Shown piece after piece: positions 57,024 to 64,000 of a stretch of DNA of 64,000 nucleotides (its first letter is position 1; every line of letters starts with the position of its first letter). The position numbers and the translations under genes were made by a program. The DNA comes from an uncultured Opitutales bacterium (GTDB lineage Bacteria > Verrucomicrobiota > Verrucomicrobiia > Opitutales > Intestinicryptomonadaceae). The stretch is taken from contig CALXNZ010000002.1 in assembly GCA_944389885.1 (NCBI GenBank), positions 1 through 64,000 of the forward strand, in the 5' to 3' direction. The notes under the pieces are model-generated. The model saw nothing but the letters and a program-made list of their open reading frames with translations. It made no database searches and was not told where the DNA came from.

Positions 57024-57755
57024 TTATCTGCTGACAGAACCCGAAGTGACAATCGTAGGATTGGGAACGGGAGTCGAATCTGCGCCCGGACCGCCGGTGA
57101 CACTTCTCTGCGAAGTGGGAGTAGTAATATCATTAGCGGCCTCAGTTTCAGAGACGTCGCTAAGAGTTTCGTCTCCGACCATTCCACTCACGGTGCCAGA
57201 TGCATCAGTTGTAAGCATAACTGGCGCCATTGGAGCCTTTACACCGGAAGGGCTTGTGACTTCCATATTGCCGAGTGTATTTGAAGTTCCATTTTCGTTA
57301 AAAGTTGTCTTTGTCTCGGCAGAAATTTTCTGGCCATCAATAGAAGCCTCGGTGGAAGCGAGCATAACAGACGCATCAGTGGGCTTCGGGAATTTTACCT
57401 TTATGGATATGGGTCTGTCAAGAGGAGCGTTCGGATCGGATATAGCGGTCTTAAGCAGACTGGATATAGTACCAAAAACCGACTTTGTCTTCTCTGCAGA
57501 AAGAGCCTTCATGACAGTATCGACTATTCTCTTGTAAGCTTCACCGCAAGAGAGCGACTCGTTCTTATTCATAGAGATTTCCAGATGGACACTTCCGTCT
57601 GAATTCTCCAAAACAGATACGGTCACGCCGTTTTCCGTTTTTGTAATTTTATTGGCTTGAGGCGCATTTCCGGCAGAAGCTGGAGCATCCGCCGCAAATA
57701 GTGATGCTGAAACGAACAGCGCAAGCAATATAGCGATTTTTTTGAACAGTTTCAT
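57024..57755 (-). CDS. Secreted protein of unknown function
   Basis: 243 residues with a signal peptide (about 1-21, ending LFA-AD). The mature part is Ser/Thr/Asn-rich with short beta-like segments: KTENGVTVSVLENSDGSVHLEISM near 40-63, then a helical patch, then FPKPTDASVMLASTEASIDG and a tail rich in Thr, Ser, Pro and Gly that ends at PTIVTSGSVSR. No catalytic motif is visible. It may be an outer surface or periplasmic structural protein. Confidence 0.7.
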   Translation of the reverse strand: MKLFKKIAILLALFVSASLFAADAPASAGNAPQANKITKTENGVTVSVLENSDGSVHLEISMNKNESLSCGEAYKRIVDTVMKALSAEKTKSVFGTISSLLKTAISDPNAPLDRPISIKVKFPKPTDASVMLASTEASIDGQKISAETKTTFNENGTSNTLGNMEVTSPSGVKAPMAPVMLTTDASGTVSGMVGDETLSDVSETEAANDITTPTSQRSVTGGPGADSTPVPNPTIVTSGSVSR

Positions 57756-57884
57756 AGTTTTTATTCCTATCTTTCAGGGTAAGTTGTGAACTTCCTCTCA
57801 ATTTGTGCGGACAATATCGGCTATTTTATTACGAATTACAAGCTTTTTTCTTAAAAAATTTAAGATTTGAGAGTAAACTCTCCA

Positions 57885-57986
57885 ATGAATATTGACCAGT
57901 TTATTGAGAAAAAACGCTCATATGTAAAAAAACTGCTTGAAGAAAATCAGCTTAACGCAAATATTCTATACTCAAAACAGCTATAA
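57885..57986 (+). CDS. Possible 33-residue small protein
   Basis: ATG at 57885, stop TAA at 57984-57986. The peptide begins MNIDQFIEKKRSYVKKLLEE, an amphipathic helix pattern with many Lys and Glu. No strong Shine-Dalgarno lies upstream, only an imperfect GAGAGT/ACTCTC repeat. It is about 37 bases before the 544-residue gene. It may be a real small protein or chance; low confidence. Confidence 0.25.
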   Translation: MNIDQFIEKKRSYVKKLLEENQLNANILYSKQL

Positions 57987-58023
57987 AGAAACAATAGGCA
58001 AGCAATAATAAAAAAGGCGCGAT

Positions 58024-59658
58024 ATGGCCGACGACCCAAAGCAAGAGGAACAAAAACCCGATCTCAGCGAACTGACAAGCCTGCAATTTGCCACGGCGTG
58101 GACGCCGAGTTCAAACTCCGCCCAGCGCGACTTTCCGCCGCGCCGCGAACGGGGATTTGACAATCGCAAACCTAAGTTTAGCCAACAGAAGCGCGACGGC
58201 GAAAACAAGAAAGACAGGCGCAATGCGGGTGACGGGAAAAAGGGGAAGCGCATCAAACACGATAAAAAGCCGCCTTTTAATTTTTCAATGGAGGTTTTAT
58301 TTTACCCTGACGACGCCCCGATAGACAAGCTGGCTAAAGTAATGAAGGCCTCTATGCGCACATACCAGCTCTTCGATATCGCCCAGCTCGTACTCGAGAA
58401 GCCCGAGCGCTTCGTAATTCTGGCGAAGAACCTCCCCGACAAAGAAGGAAACACCGCTCCCTTATATTGCGCCCAACCTTATAATTTGCCTTTTGAAGAC
58501 GAACAGAGCGCAAAGAGCGCTGCAGTAAAATTTTTGGTGGACGAAAAATTTGAGAAAGTCCAGCAGGAGTGCGAGCCTCCCAAGGGAAATTTCCAAATTG
58601 TAAACCGCAGCAAGATAACTGGTGACCTCCTCGGAGCCCCAAATTGGCACAAGTACAACGAATATCTGCACGAATACCACCGCGAAAAATGCCCGCAGAT
58701 TCCCTTTGAAAAATTCGCTTCGGAGGTCGAGGGCGTCCGGGACGCCGACGAAATTTCCAAGTGGGTGGAGCAAATGAAAGTCCGCACGGTCTATAAATTG
58801 AAAGAACCCGGTGAAGGCGAAAATTCCATATTTGAGACGCGCGAAGCCGCAATGAACCATGTCGCCCACAAATGGGGAGCCGAACTCGTAAAAAAATACG
58901 ACCAGGTCAGATTCAAAGGCGCAAATCTCGCACGCCTTCCCTTCGGAAGAATACGCAAAAATATCGAGGAGGCATGGCACAAGCAAAAGCGCTTCCCCAT
59001 CGTCACCGCAAACAATCTCCGCGGCAGGCTGCGCCGCACGGGCTTCGCGGTATATAAGCGCGGAACCAAAGGATTCGCATTTGTATCAGCGATAAAAAGA
59101 AAATTCCTGTTTGAGGGAGATTCTCTGGCGGAAGCCCCACAGAAGATATTCGATTTTATCTCTGCGAATTCCGGCATATTGGCGGATCAGCTACCGTACA
59201 AATTCCTGGGAATGGAGGCTCCAAAATCCGAATCAAAGCCCAAGCCGCTTTCCGAAGAGGCGGGCTCAGATAATATTGAAAATACCGGAGAACCGCCATC
59301 TCACCCTGAAGAGCTTTCCGACGAAACCAAAGCCAAGCTTGCAGCTGTATGGCGCGAGCTCGCATGGTTGATTTCAGAAGGGTACGTAGTGGAATACGCG
59401 GACGCCTCTTTGCAGGCAAATCCATATCTGGCAAAGCCAAAAGACAAGACAACCGATGCCGCTAAAATCGAGCCTGAAGCGGAATCGGACGAACCCGTGC
59501 TCGACCAAAAGTCGGAAACCGCCGTGCAAGAAGCCGCCGAAAAGACCGACGGGGATTCGGAAAAGATTATCGAGGCCGCCGCCGCAACCCCGGCAGACCC
59601 CCAGGAATCCGAAACCCCAGAGGACGAAAGCTCCGACGAAAAATCCAAAGAGGAATAG
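58024..59658 (+). CDS. Large protein of unknown function, basic head and acidic tail
   Basis: 544 residues, no signal peptide. The N-terminal 80 are strongly basic and low complexity (RDFPPRRERGFDNRK, GKKGKRIKHDKK). The core (about 85-400) is a conserved-looking globular part: FSMEVLFYPDDAPIDKLAKVMKASMRTYQLFDIAQLVL, later RTGFAVYKRGTKGFAFVSAIKRKF. The last 140 residues are very acidic (Glu/Asp/Ala/Pro). Basic head and charged ends suggest an RNA- or DNA-binding protein, but I do not recognise a domain. I think I have seen similar proteins in other Opitutae, which would make it lineage-specific; unverified. Confidence 0.75.
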   Translation: MADDPKQEEQKPDLSELTSLQFATAWTPSSNSAQRDFPPRRERGFDNRKPKFSQQKRDGENKKDRRNAGDGKKGKRIKHDKKPPFNFSMEVLFYPDDAPIDKLAKVMKASMRTYQLFDIAQLVLEKPERFVILAKNLPDKEGNTAPLYCAQPYNLPFEDEQSAKSAAVKFLVDEKFEKVQQECEPPKGNFQIVNRSKITGDLLGAPNWHKYNEYLHEYHREKCPQIPFEKFASEVEGVRDADEISKWVEQMKVRTVYKLKEPGEGENSIFETREAAMNHVAHKWGAELVKKYDQVRFKGANLARLPFGRIRKNIEEAWHKQKRFPIVTANNLRGRLRRTGFAVYKRGTKGFAFVSAIKRKFLFEGDSLAEAPQKIFDFISANSGILADQLPYKFLGMEAPKSESKPKPLSEEAGSDNIENTGEPPSHPEELSDETKAKLAAVWRELAWLISEGYVVEYADASLQANPYLAKPKDKTTDAAKIEPEAESDEPVLDQKSETAVQEAAEKTDGDSEKIIEAAAATPADPQESETPEDESSDEKSKEE

Positions 59659-59662
59659 AAGC

Positions 59663-59697
59663 AAGAAGCCCCCACCCTACGACGGGGGCTTCTTATT
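59663..59697 (+). terminator. Terminator of the unknown-function gene
   Basis: AAGAAGCCCCC and GGGGGCTTCTT form a perfect 11-base stem with a ten-base loop, then ATTT. Five bases after the stop. Confidence 0.88.
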
Positions 59698-59869
59698 TGG
59701 AAAGTTTTCCGAAATCAATACAATCGCCCTTAACTATACGATATTTTAAAATGTCGGCCGAGCATATTTGCCCCAGCAAATTATAAATTATTTCGCAGAC
59801 ATAAAAAATATAATTAAATTCGGATATTTCGTTTTTGCAATGAATTGAGGACTTACAGTTTAGCTGGAA

Positions 59870-60607
59870 CTATCCGCGCAGAAAATCGCGGGAGAGTCCC
59901 GACAAATTTTTTATCGTTTTCTTAAATTTTGTCTTACTTTTTGAAACTGTTCCGGATTTTTTACGGGCAATCTTACTATTATCCCCGCCGCCTTTTTTAT
60001 CGCCGCAAAGATTTCCGGCCGCAAGCTTAGCAGGTTCTTTTTTTCCGGATTCGGAATTTTTGGATTTTCTGCGGGCAAACGGAGATTGCATAACTTTCCC
60101 CAGATCGAGAGCCAATATGTCCAAAACGTCAAACGGAGAGCTCTCACGCCAACGCCTTCGCGATGCCAAAGAATTTTTCTCGACCGCCAATTTAAGCTCT
60201 CTGCCGCTTTTACAGGCCAATTCAAAAAGTTCTTCGGGGGAAATTGTAAAGACTCCAAAACTTGACGCCGTGAGGCGTATGAGCCCGTCGCGAGTGGCAA
60301 CGGCGAGGGAATCGGGATTCTTTGACGTGGCGCAAAGCCCCTCTATCAATTCGTCGGCAGTCATTGAGGACGGAGTAAAAACTTCGGAAAGCGTAAGGGA
60401 ACGGTATGGGCGCACTATGGATATCTCCTCACCGCGGCCGTCGTAAACGATTGTAAGCCGCGCCCCTCCAAAATCGTGAATAGGCGCGAGCCTCTCTAAA
60501 AGCATTGCCCGAACAGCCTCCTGCGAGCTCCTTTCAAAAGCGCGCTTCAATTCGGAATCGGAATGGACAATATTCCAACCGTCCACAAGCAAGTGCTTAA
60601 AATTCAT
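59870..60607 (-). CDS. YacP-like NYN-domain protein (predicted ribonuclease)
   Basis: 245 residues. The NYN (PIN-like) domain covers about 1-165: HLLVDGWNIVHSD with the first catalytic Asp, TIVYDGRGEE, MTADELIEGL and LAVATRDGLIRLTA. YacP relatives cut RNA in B. subtilis. The C-terminal 80 residues are basic and low complexity (Lys, Ser, Gly). It starts 68 bases after the stop of GH97 on the same strand, with a terminator in between, so it is probably transcribed alone. Confidence 0.82.
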   Translation of the reverse strand: MNFKHLLVDGWNIVHSDSELKRAFERSSQEAVRAMLLERLAPIHDFGGARLTIVYDGRGEEISIVRPYRSLTLSEVFTPSSMTADELIEGLCATSKNPDSLAVATRDGLIRLTASSFGVFTISPEELFELACKSGRELKLAVEKNSLASRRRWRESSPFDVLDILALDLGKVMQSPFARRKSKNSESGKKEPAKLAAGNLCGDKKGGGDNSKIARKKSGTVSKSKTKFKKTIKNLSGLSRDFLRG

Positions 60608-60626
60608 TATGCGGACAAGCTCCCAT

Positions 60627-60654
60627 TAAAAAAAGAGCGCGGAATTAACCGCGC
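60627..60654 (-). terminator. GH97 terminator
   Basis: On the minus strand GCGCGG, TTAATT loop, CCGCGC, then TCTTTTTTT. It lies 21 bases after the GH97 stop and just ahead of the NYN gene. Confidence 0.9.
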
Positions 60655-60674
60655 CCCAAGCAAATTAGAATTTT

Positions 60675-62690
60675 CTAAAAAAGCCCAACCCCGAAAATAT
60701 CAATAACGCACGGGGTAAGTTTTATGGCGAATCCGCCGCCTTTTTCCATTTTCAGCTTCAGCTTGGATTCGGAATTTACGTCTATGACTTCCTGCTTGTA
60801 GTCGCGCGGAAGCTTGTCGGAATTGACGGTATCGCGCACAATTTCGGCTTTTGCAACGGTATCCTCCGGAAGTATTTTAGAGAAGTCTATCTCGACCTCG
60901 CGGGCGTCTCCGCCATTCATGCCAGCTATATAATATGTATCACCATTGCGGCGAACGAGAACTACATACTCGCCTATTTTTCCCTCTATAGCTTTGGAAT
61001 CGTCCCACGTGGTGGGAGTAGTGGCTATAAACTCAAGGAGTTCGGGATATTTGAGATACTCTGTCGGAGAATCGCACATCATCTGCAACGGCGCGTAATA
61101 GGCTATGTACATTGCCACTTGGTGGGCTCTCGTTCCCTTTGCCATAGGCTGGTTGTTGCAGACATAAAATTCGTTATCCCTGCAGTTGCGCATCACGCCG
61201 GGAGTGTAATCCATGGGCCCTTGAAGCATTCTGGTAAACACCAAATCCACATTGTGCGTAGGTGTGAGGCCGCCTTCCTTGAATTTATTGAATTCGGCGC
61301 CTTTCACACCCTCGAAATTCACGACATTGGGATACGCCCTGTACAGGCCGGCGGGCTTCATGCAGCCGTGGAAATCCACGAGCATCTTACGCTCCGCGGC
61401 GAGTTTGGCCATCTTCTCATAAAATTCAACGGCGAGCTGGTCGTCCCTGTCTATAAAGTCTATCTTTAAGCCGTCAGCCCCCCACTTCTTCAGTATATCG
61501 AAGCTTTGGACAGGATACTTGTTCATGCTCTTGCCAAGCATCCACAGTATGACTTTCACATCTTTTGAATGGGCGTATTTTATAAGCCCAGGCACATCGA
61601 TATAGGGCTTTTCTTTTAAGAGAACTTCGTCAGTTCCAAGCATATGGGCCACATCAAAACCCGACAGCCAACCGGCATCGAAAAGCAAGTAAGGTATGCC
61701 GTGTTCGGCCGCATAATCTATGTAATACCTATAAGTTTCTTCATTGATGCCAGCCTTAAAATCTACGCCTTCAAGATTCCAACAATTCCACCATTCCCAA
61801 ACGCATATGCCGGGCTCTATCCATGAAGTGTCGGAAATCTCGCTCGGGCGAGCCAAACGATATACCAAATCATTTACGGCCAAATCGGAGTCGCGCCTCG
61901 CGGGAATAAACGCCCTCCACGGGAAATCGCGCGTCCCCGATGTTTTAGCTATAAAATTCTCGCTCTCGCCGATTGTCATAATATGGCGATTCTCTTTAAA
62001 TGACTTCGGATATTTAACAAAATAAGAGTCGAGACCGCCCTTCTTTCCGTGCTTAAAGCGCAAGCCCGGATAATTCCAGAGATCAGACTCAACCACCGCA
62101 ACTTTCATGCCGTCTTTCTCGTATATCAGGGGAAGCGTAATGCTGTGGTGTTTTGCGGCTTCCGAAACCTTCATGCGGAGAAATTCGTGTTCAAACGAAT
62201 CCATGTCAGAAGTCACCGCATGGGCTATAATTTTGTCGGACGAATCAAGGGGCAACAGGAGAGTTTCATCGTTCACTAAAAGTTCCCCGCCTCCGAATGA
62301 TGTCGAAAAGCGGTAGGCGACGGCGTCATTATACGCGCGCAGCGTAAGCTTATAATTATTTTTAAAATCGAGAACGAGTTGGTTGTAAACTTCCGGCACG
62401 GTTTTGCGGATACCCCACACCGGGGTGGACTTTGTATCGACAGAAGTTGCCGAAGAGCCTATTGCAGTAGCGCCGACTCCAAGTTTACCCTTGCTGGTAT
62501 CCATTGATATCTCCGCCGAATCCAGCACGACTTTACCGTCCACGAGCACGGTCAGCTTTAGCTTATCTCCATCGCTGACTTTTGCCTCGATAGTTCCGTC
62601 TGGAGATTTTATTTGATAAGTTTCCGCAAAGGCCTGCATGGAGAGCAGGCCCATTGAGGAAATCAGGATTGCCAATAATTTCTTTTTCAT
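60675..62690 (-). CDS. Secreted GH97 alpha-glycosidase
   Basis: 671 residues with a signal peptide (about 1-22, ending AFA-ET). The three parts of GH97 are visible: N-terminal beta-sandwich (to about 280), TIM-barrel catalytic domain (WEWWNCWN near 299-304, YLLFDAGWLSGFD near 334-346, GADGLKIDFIDRDDQ near 404-418, VVNFEGVKGAE) and a C-terminal beta-domain. Asp411 in KIDF sits near the nucleophile of the retaining GH97 alpha-galactosidase type; that would favour galactosidase over the inverting SusB-type glucosidase. Periplasmic action on alpha-linked sugars is expected. Stands alone; no susC/D genes nearby. Confidence 0.9.
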   Translation of the reverse strand: MKKKLLAILISSMGLLSMQAFAETYQIKSPDGTIEAKVSDGDKLKLTVLVDGKVVLDSAEISMDTSKGKLGVGATAIGSSATSVDTKSTPVWGIRKTVPEVYNQLVLDFKNNYKLTLRAYNDAVAYRFSTSFGGGELLVNDETLLLPLDSSDKIIAHAVTSDMDSFEHEFLRMKVSEAAKHHSITLPLIYEKDGMKVAVVESDLWNYPGLRFKHGKKGGLDSYFVKYPKSFKENRHIMTIGESENFIAKTSGTRDFPWRAFIPARRDSDLAVNDLVYRLARPSEISDTSWIEPGICVWEWWNCWNLEGVDFKAGINEETYRYYIDYAAEHGIPYLLFDAGWLSGFDVAHMLGTDEVLLKEKPYIDVPGLIKYAHSKDVKVILWMLGKSMNKYPVQSFDILKKWGADGLKIDFIDRDDQLAVEFYEKMAKLAAERKMLVDFHGCMKPAGLYRAYPNVVNFEGVKGAEFNKFKEGGLTPTHNVDLVFTRMLQGPMDYTPGVMRNCRDNEFYVCNNQPMAKGTRAHQVAMYIAYYAPLQMMCDSPTEYLKYPELLEFIATTPTTWDDSKAIEGKIGEYVVLVRRNGDTYYIAGMNGGDAREVEIDFSKILPEDTVAKAEIVRDTVNSDKLPRDYKQEVIDVNSESKLKLKMEKGGGFAIKLTPCVIDIFGVGLF

Positions 62691-62986
62691 AATATGTAGG
62701 CGGCAATGTTATTGGCAGATAATCTGCGGGTCAATCCAAAATTATCGAAGCACCTGGCGGCGCAAAGGTTAAGAGTCCTAACCATATAGGCTCTGCGGAG
62801 ATAGGAGAGAAGAATTTTCGGGGTCAAAGCCGAAATATGCGAATATAATCTCAAGCATTGAATATAATTCCGACAACACAGCCGGAAGGAAAGGTAAAAG
62901 CGCCGCTAAAAAAATTCTAAAAATTAAGAACAAACAATGGGAGTTAGAGCTTGAAAAGCCCGCTCAAAGTTTTTGTATGTTTTCTT
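62691..62986. other. Intergenic region between GH97 and rpoN
   Basis: About 296 bases. It should hold promoters for both genes. A small hairpin AGAG-t-CCTA / TAGG-CTCT lies near 62771-62793. No reading frame or RNA gene could be supported. Confidence 0.45.
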
Positions 62987-64000
62987 ATGCCCCAGGAAAT
63001 AAGACAGACTGTCAAGACGGAACAGGGCTTGGCCATAACGCCGCAGCTCAAACGCAGTCTGGACATTCTCCAAGCTCCCGCTCTCGAGGTGGAAAAGATT
63101 ATAGAGAATGAGATTCGGACAAATCCGCTTTTAGAGGAGGTCCCCAATGAGCCGAACCCTGCTCCCGAAATGCTTGGAGACGGTGGGGAGCATGAAGATT
63201 TTGAAAGTTCCGAAGAAAAAGTCCCGGCAATTCCAAAACGCGAGAGGCGCGAAGGGATAAGCTATAGCGGTTCCTCACTTGACTCGGACGCCCAAGAAAA
63301 GCGCGATTTTTTCATAAGCTCCATACCTGACAAAATTTCGCTGCATGAATATTTGCTAAATGAGGCCGCCATAGACGCGCCGACTCCCGGTTCGCAAGCC
63401 GCATTCAAGGAATTGGCGGGATTTCTGGACGAGAGGGGATTCCTGCCCGGCGACGCCGCAGAACTTGTCCGAGGCAAGGGATTTTCAGAATCGGACGTGA
63501 ATGCGGCCCTCGAACTTCTCAAGAATTGCGAGCCCGCGGGAATAGGAGCCAGAGACATGCGCGAGGCTTTAATGCTGCAGCTCGAGAGAAAAGGCATGGG
63601 GAACTCCCTTGCGTACAGGATTCTTGAAAATCATTTTCCGCTTTTATTAAAGCGCAAAGTCGAGGAAATCGCAAAGTCTGAAAACTGCAAAGCCGATAAA
63701 GTCGAGAAGGCCATATCCGACATATCCAAGCTTAACACGTCGCCCGCGTACGGGTTTAAGCCTGAGGAATCTGAAGCCATACTGCCGGACCTTGTATTTT
63801 TCAAAGACGACAACGGCGAATTTGACGCGACCCTATACGAGGACTATATTCCCAAACTCCGCATAAACCCCGAATACAGGCAAATGGCCGCCAACGGCAA
63901 TCTCGACGAAGAAACCGAGGAATATATACGCCAAAAGATACGCGACGCGAAGTCTGTCATGGACGCATTAAAACAAAGGCAGGCGACTCTCCTGAAGATA
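62987..64000 (+). CDS. rpoN: RNA polymerase sigma-54 factor, N-terminal part (cut by window edge)
   Basis: 338 codons visible from the ATG at 62987 to the end with no stop. Region I has QGLAITPQLKRSLDILQAPA, followed by IIENEIRTNPLLEEV, the Gln/Leu-rich activator-interacting segment. A short acidic linker leads to the core-binding domain (SLHEYLLNEAAIDAPTPG, FLDERGFLPGDAAELV, CEPAGIGARDMREALMLQLE). The DNA-binding HTH and RpoN box lie beyond the window. It directs transcription from -24/-12 promoters with enhancer proteins. Confidence 0.93.
   Translation, partial: MPQEIRQTVKTEQGLAITPQLKRSLDILQAPALEVEKIIENEIRTNPLLEEVPNEPNPAPEMLGDGGEHEDFESSEEKVPAIPKRERREGISYSGSSLDSDAQEKRDFFISSIPDKISLHEYLLNEAAIDAPTPGSQAAFKELAGFLDERGFLPGDAAELVRGKGFSESDVNAALELLKNCEPAGIGARDMREALMLQLERKGMGNSLAYRILENHFPLLLKRKVEEIAKSENCKADKVEKAISDISKLNTSPAYGFKPEESEAILPDLVFFKDDNGEFDATLYEDYIPKLRINPEYRQMAANGNLDEETEEYIRQKIRDAKSVMDALKQRQATLLKI

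Noticed and set aside
62771-62793. Small hairpin before rpoN as a regulatory RNA
   Set aside because: Eight pairs with a bulge and no T run; such hairpins arise often by chance in 300 bases.

Overview
The window reads as chromosomal DNA of a Verrucomicrobiota bacterium, most likely class Opitutae and probably an anaerobic or gut-associated lineage. Grounds are a PEP-CTERM protein, a large pyruvate:ferredoxin oxidoreductase, an NADP-type glutamate dehydrogenase, secreted glycosidases (six-hairpin type and GH97), an OprB-like porin, and a gene content that I associate with that class. This placement is inference; no rRNA gene is present to confirm it. Base composition is moderate, Ile is often encoded by ATA, and many genes overlap by one to eight bases. 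I see no tRNA, rRNA, CRISPR array, insertion sequence or prophage.

Layout. 0.2-3.4 kb: secreted six-hairpin glycosidase facing a PEP-CTERM protein. 3.5-4.8 kb: MazG-like dUTPase and a DeoR-type repressor. 5-6.3 kb: gdhA. 6.5-10.9 kb (minus strand): leuA, a eukaryote-type UDP-glucose dehydrogenase and argG. 11.1-15.6 kb (plus): trxB, prmA, a YhaM-like nuclease, rdgB and a secreted galM. 15.7-20.3 kb (minus): porin and the three-gene transhydrogenase pntAA-pntAB-pntB. 20.3-20.9 kb: a 640-base non-coding stretch rich in hairpins. 20.9-24.5 kb: nifJ. 24.6-26.0 kb (minus): cysS. 26.1-38.1 kb (plus): hemB, an HtrA-like protein that has lost its triad, metX-metW-clpP, a STAS protein, secG, a LolA-like protein, an M29 aminopeptidase, an rluD-type synthase, metY and ppk1. 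38.2-41.2 kb (minus): a sugar-binding-like secreted protein, a degenerate serine beta-lactamase-fold protein and an RmlD-like reductase. 41.2-56.9 kb (plus): a tightly packed run with hisC, a CNNM/CorC-type protein, acnA, STAS plus PP2C phosphatase, ybaB-recR, uppP, amidohydrolase and SGNH hydrolase, tmk-holB, a TIM-barrel protein, ybeY, DUF502 and a RecO-like protein. 57.0-62.7 kb: a secreted protein, a large protein of unknown function, a YacP-type NYN protein and GH97. 63.0 kb to the edge: the first 338 codons of rpoN.

How the genes fit together. Several encode central metabolism around pyruvate, glutamate and the NADPH pool (nifJ, gdhA, pnt, acnA). Methionine is made by the acetylhomoserine route (metX/metW and metY). 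Leucine, arginine and histidine steps are scattered. Carbohydrate use is suggested by GH97, the six-hairpin enzyme, GalM and the porin. Regulation includes DeoR, two STAS antagonists with a PP2C phosphatase, and sigma-54.

The most interesting signals are: an identical 15-base element upstream of both gdhA and nifJ; two secreted pseudo-enzymes (HtrA-like and beta-lactamase-like) whose catalytic residues are replaced in register; the structured pnt-nifJ intergenic region; and a UDP-glucose dehydrogenase resembling animal and plant enzymes along its whole length. I did not find a clearly new multi-gene system.
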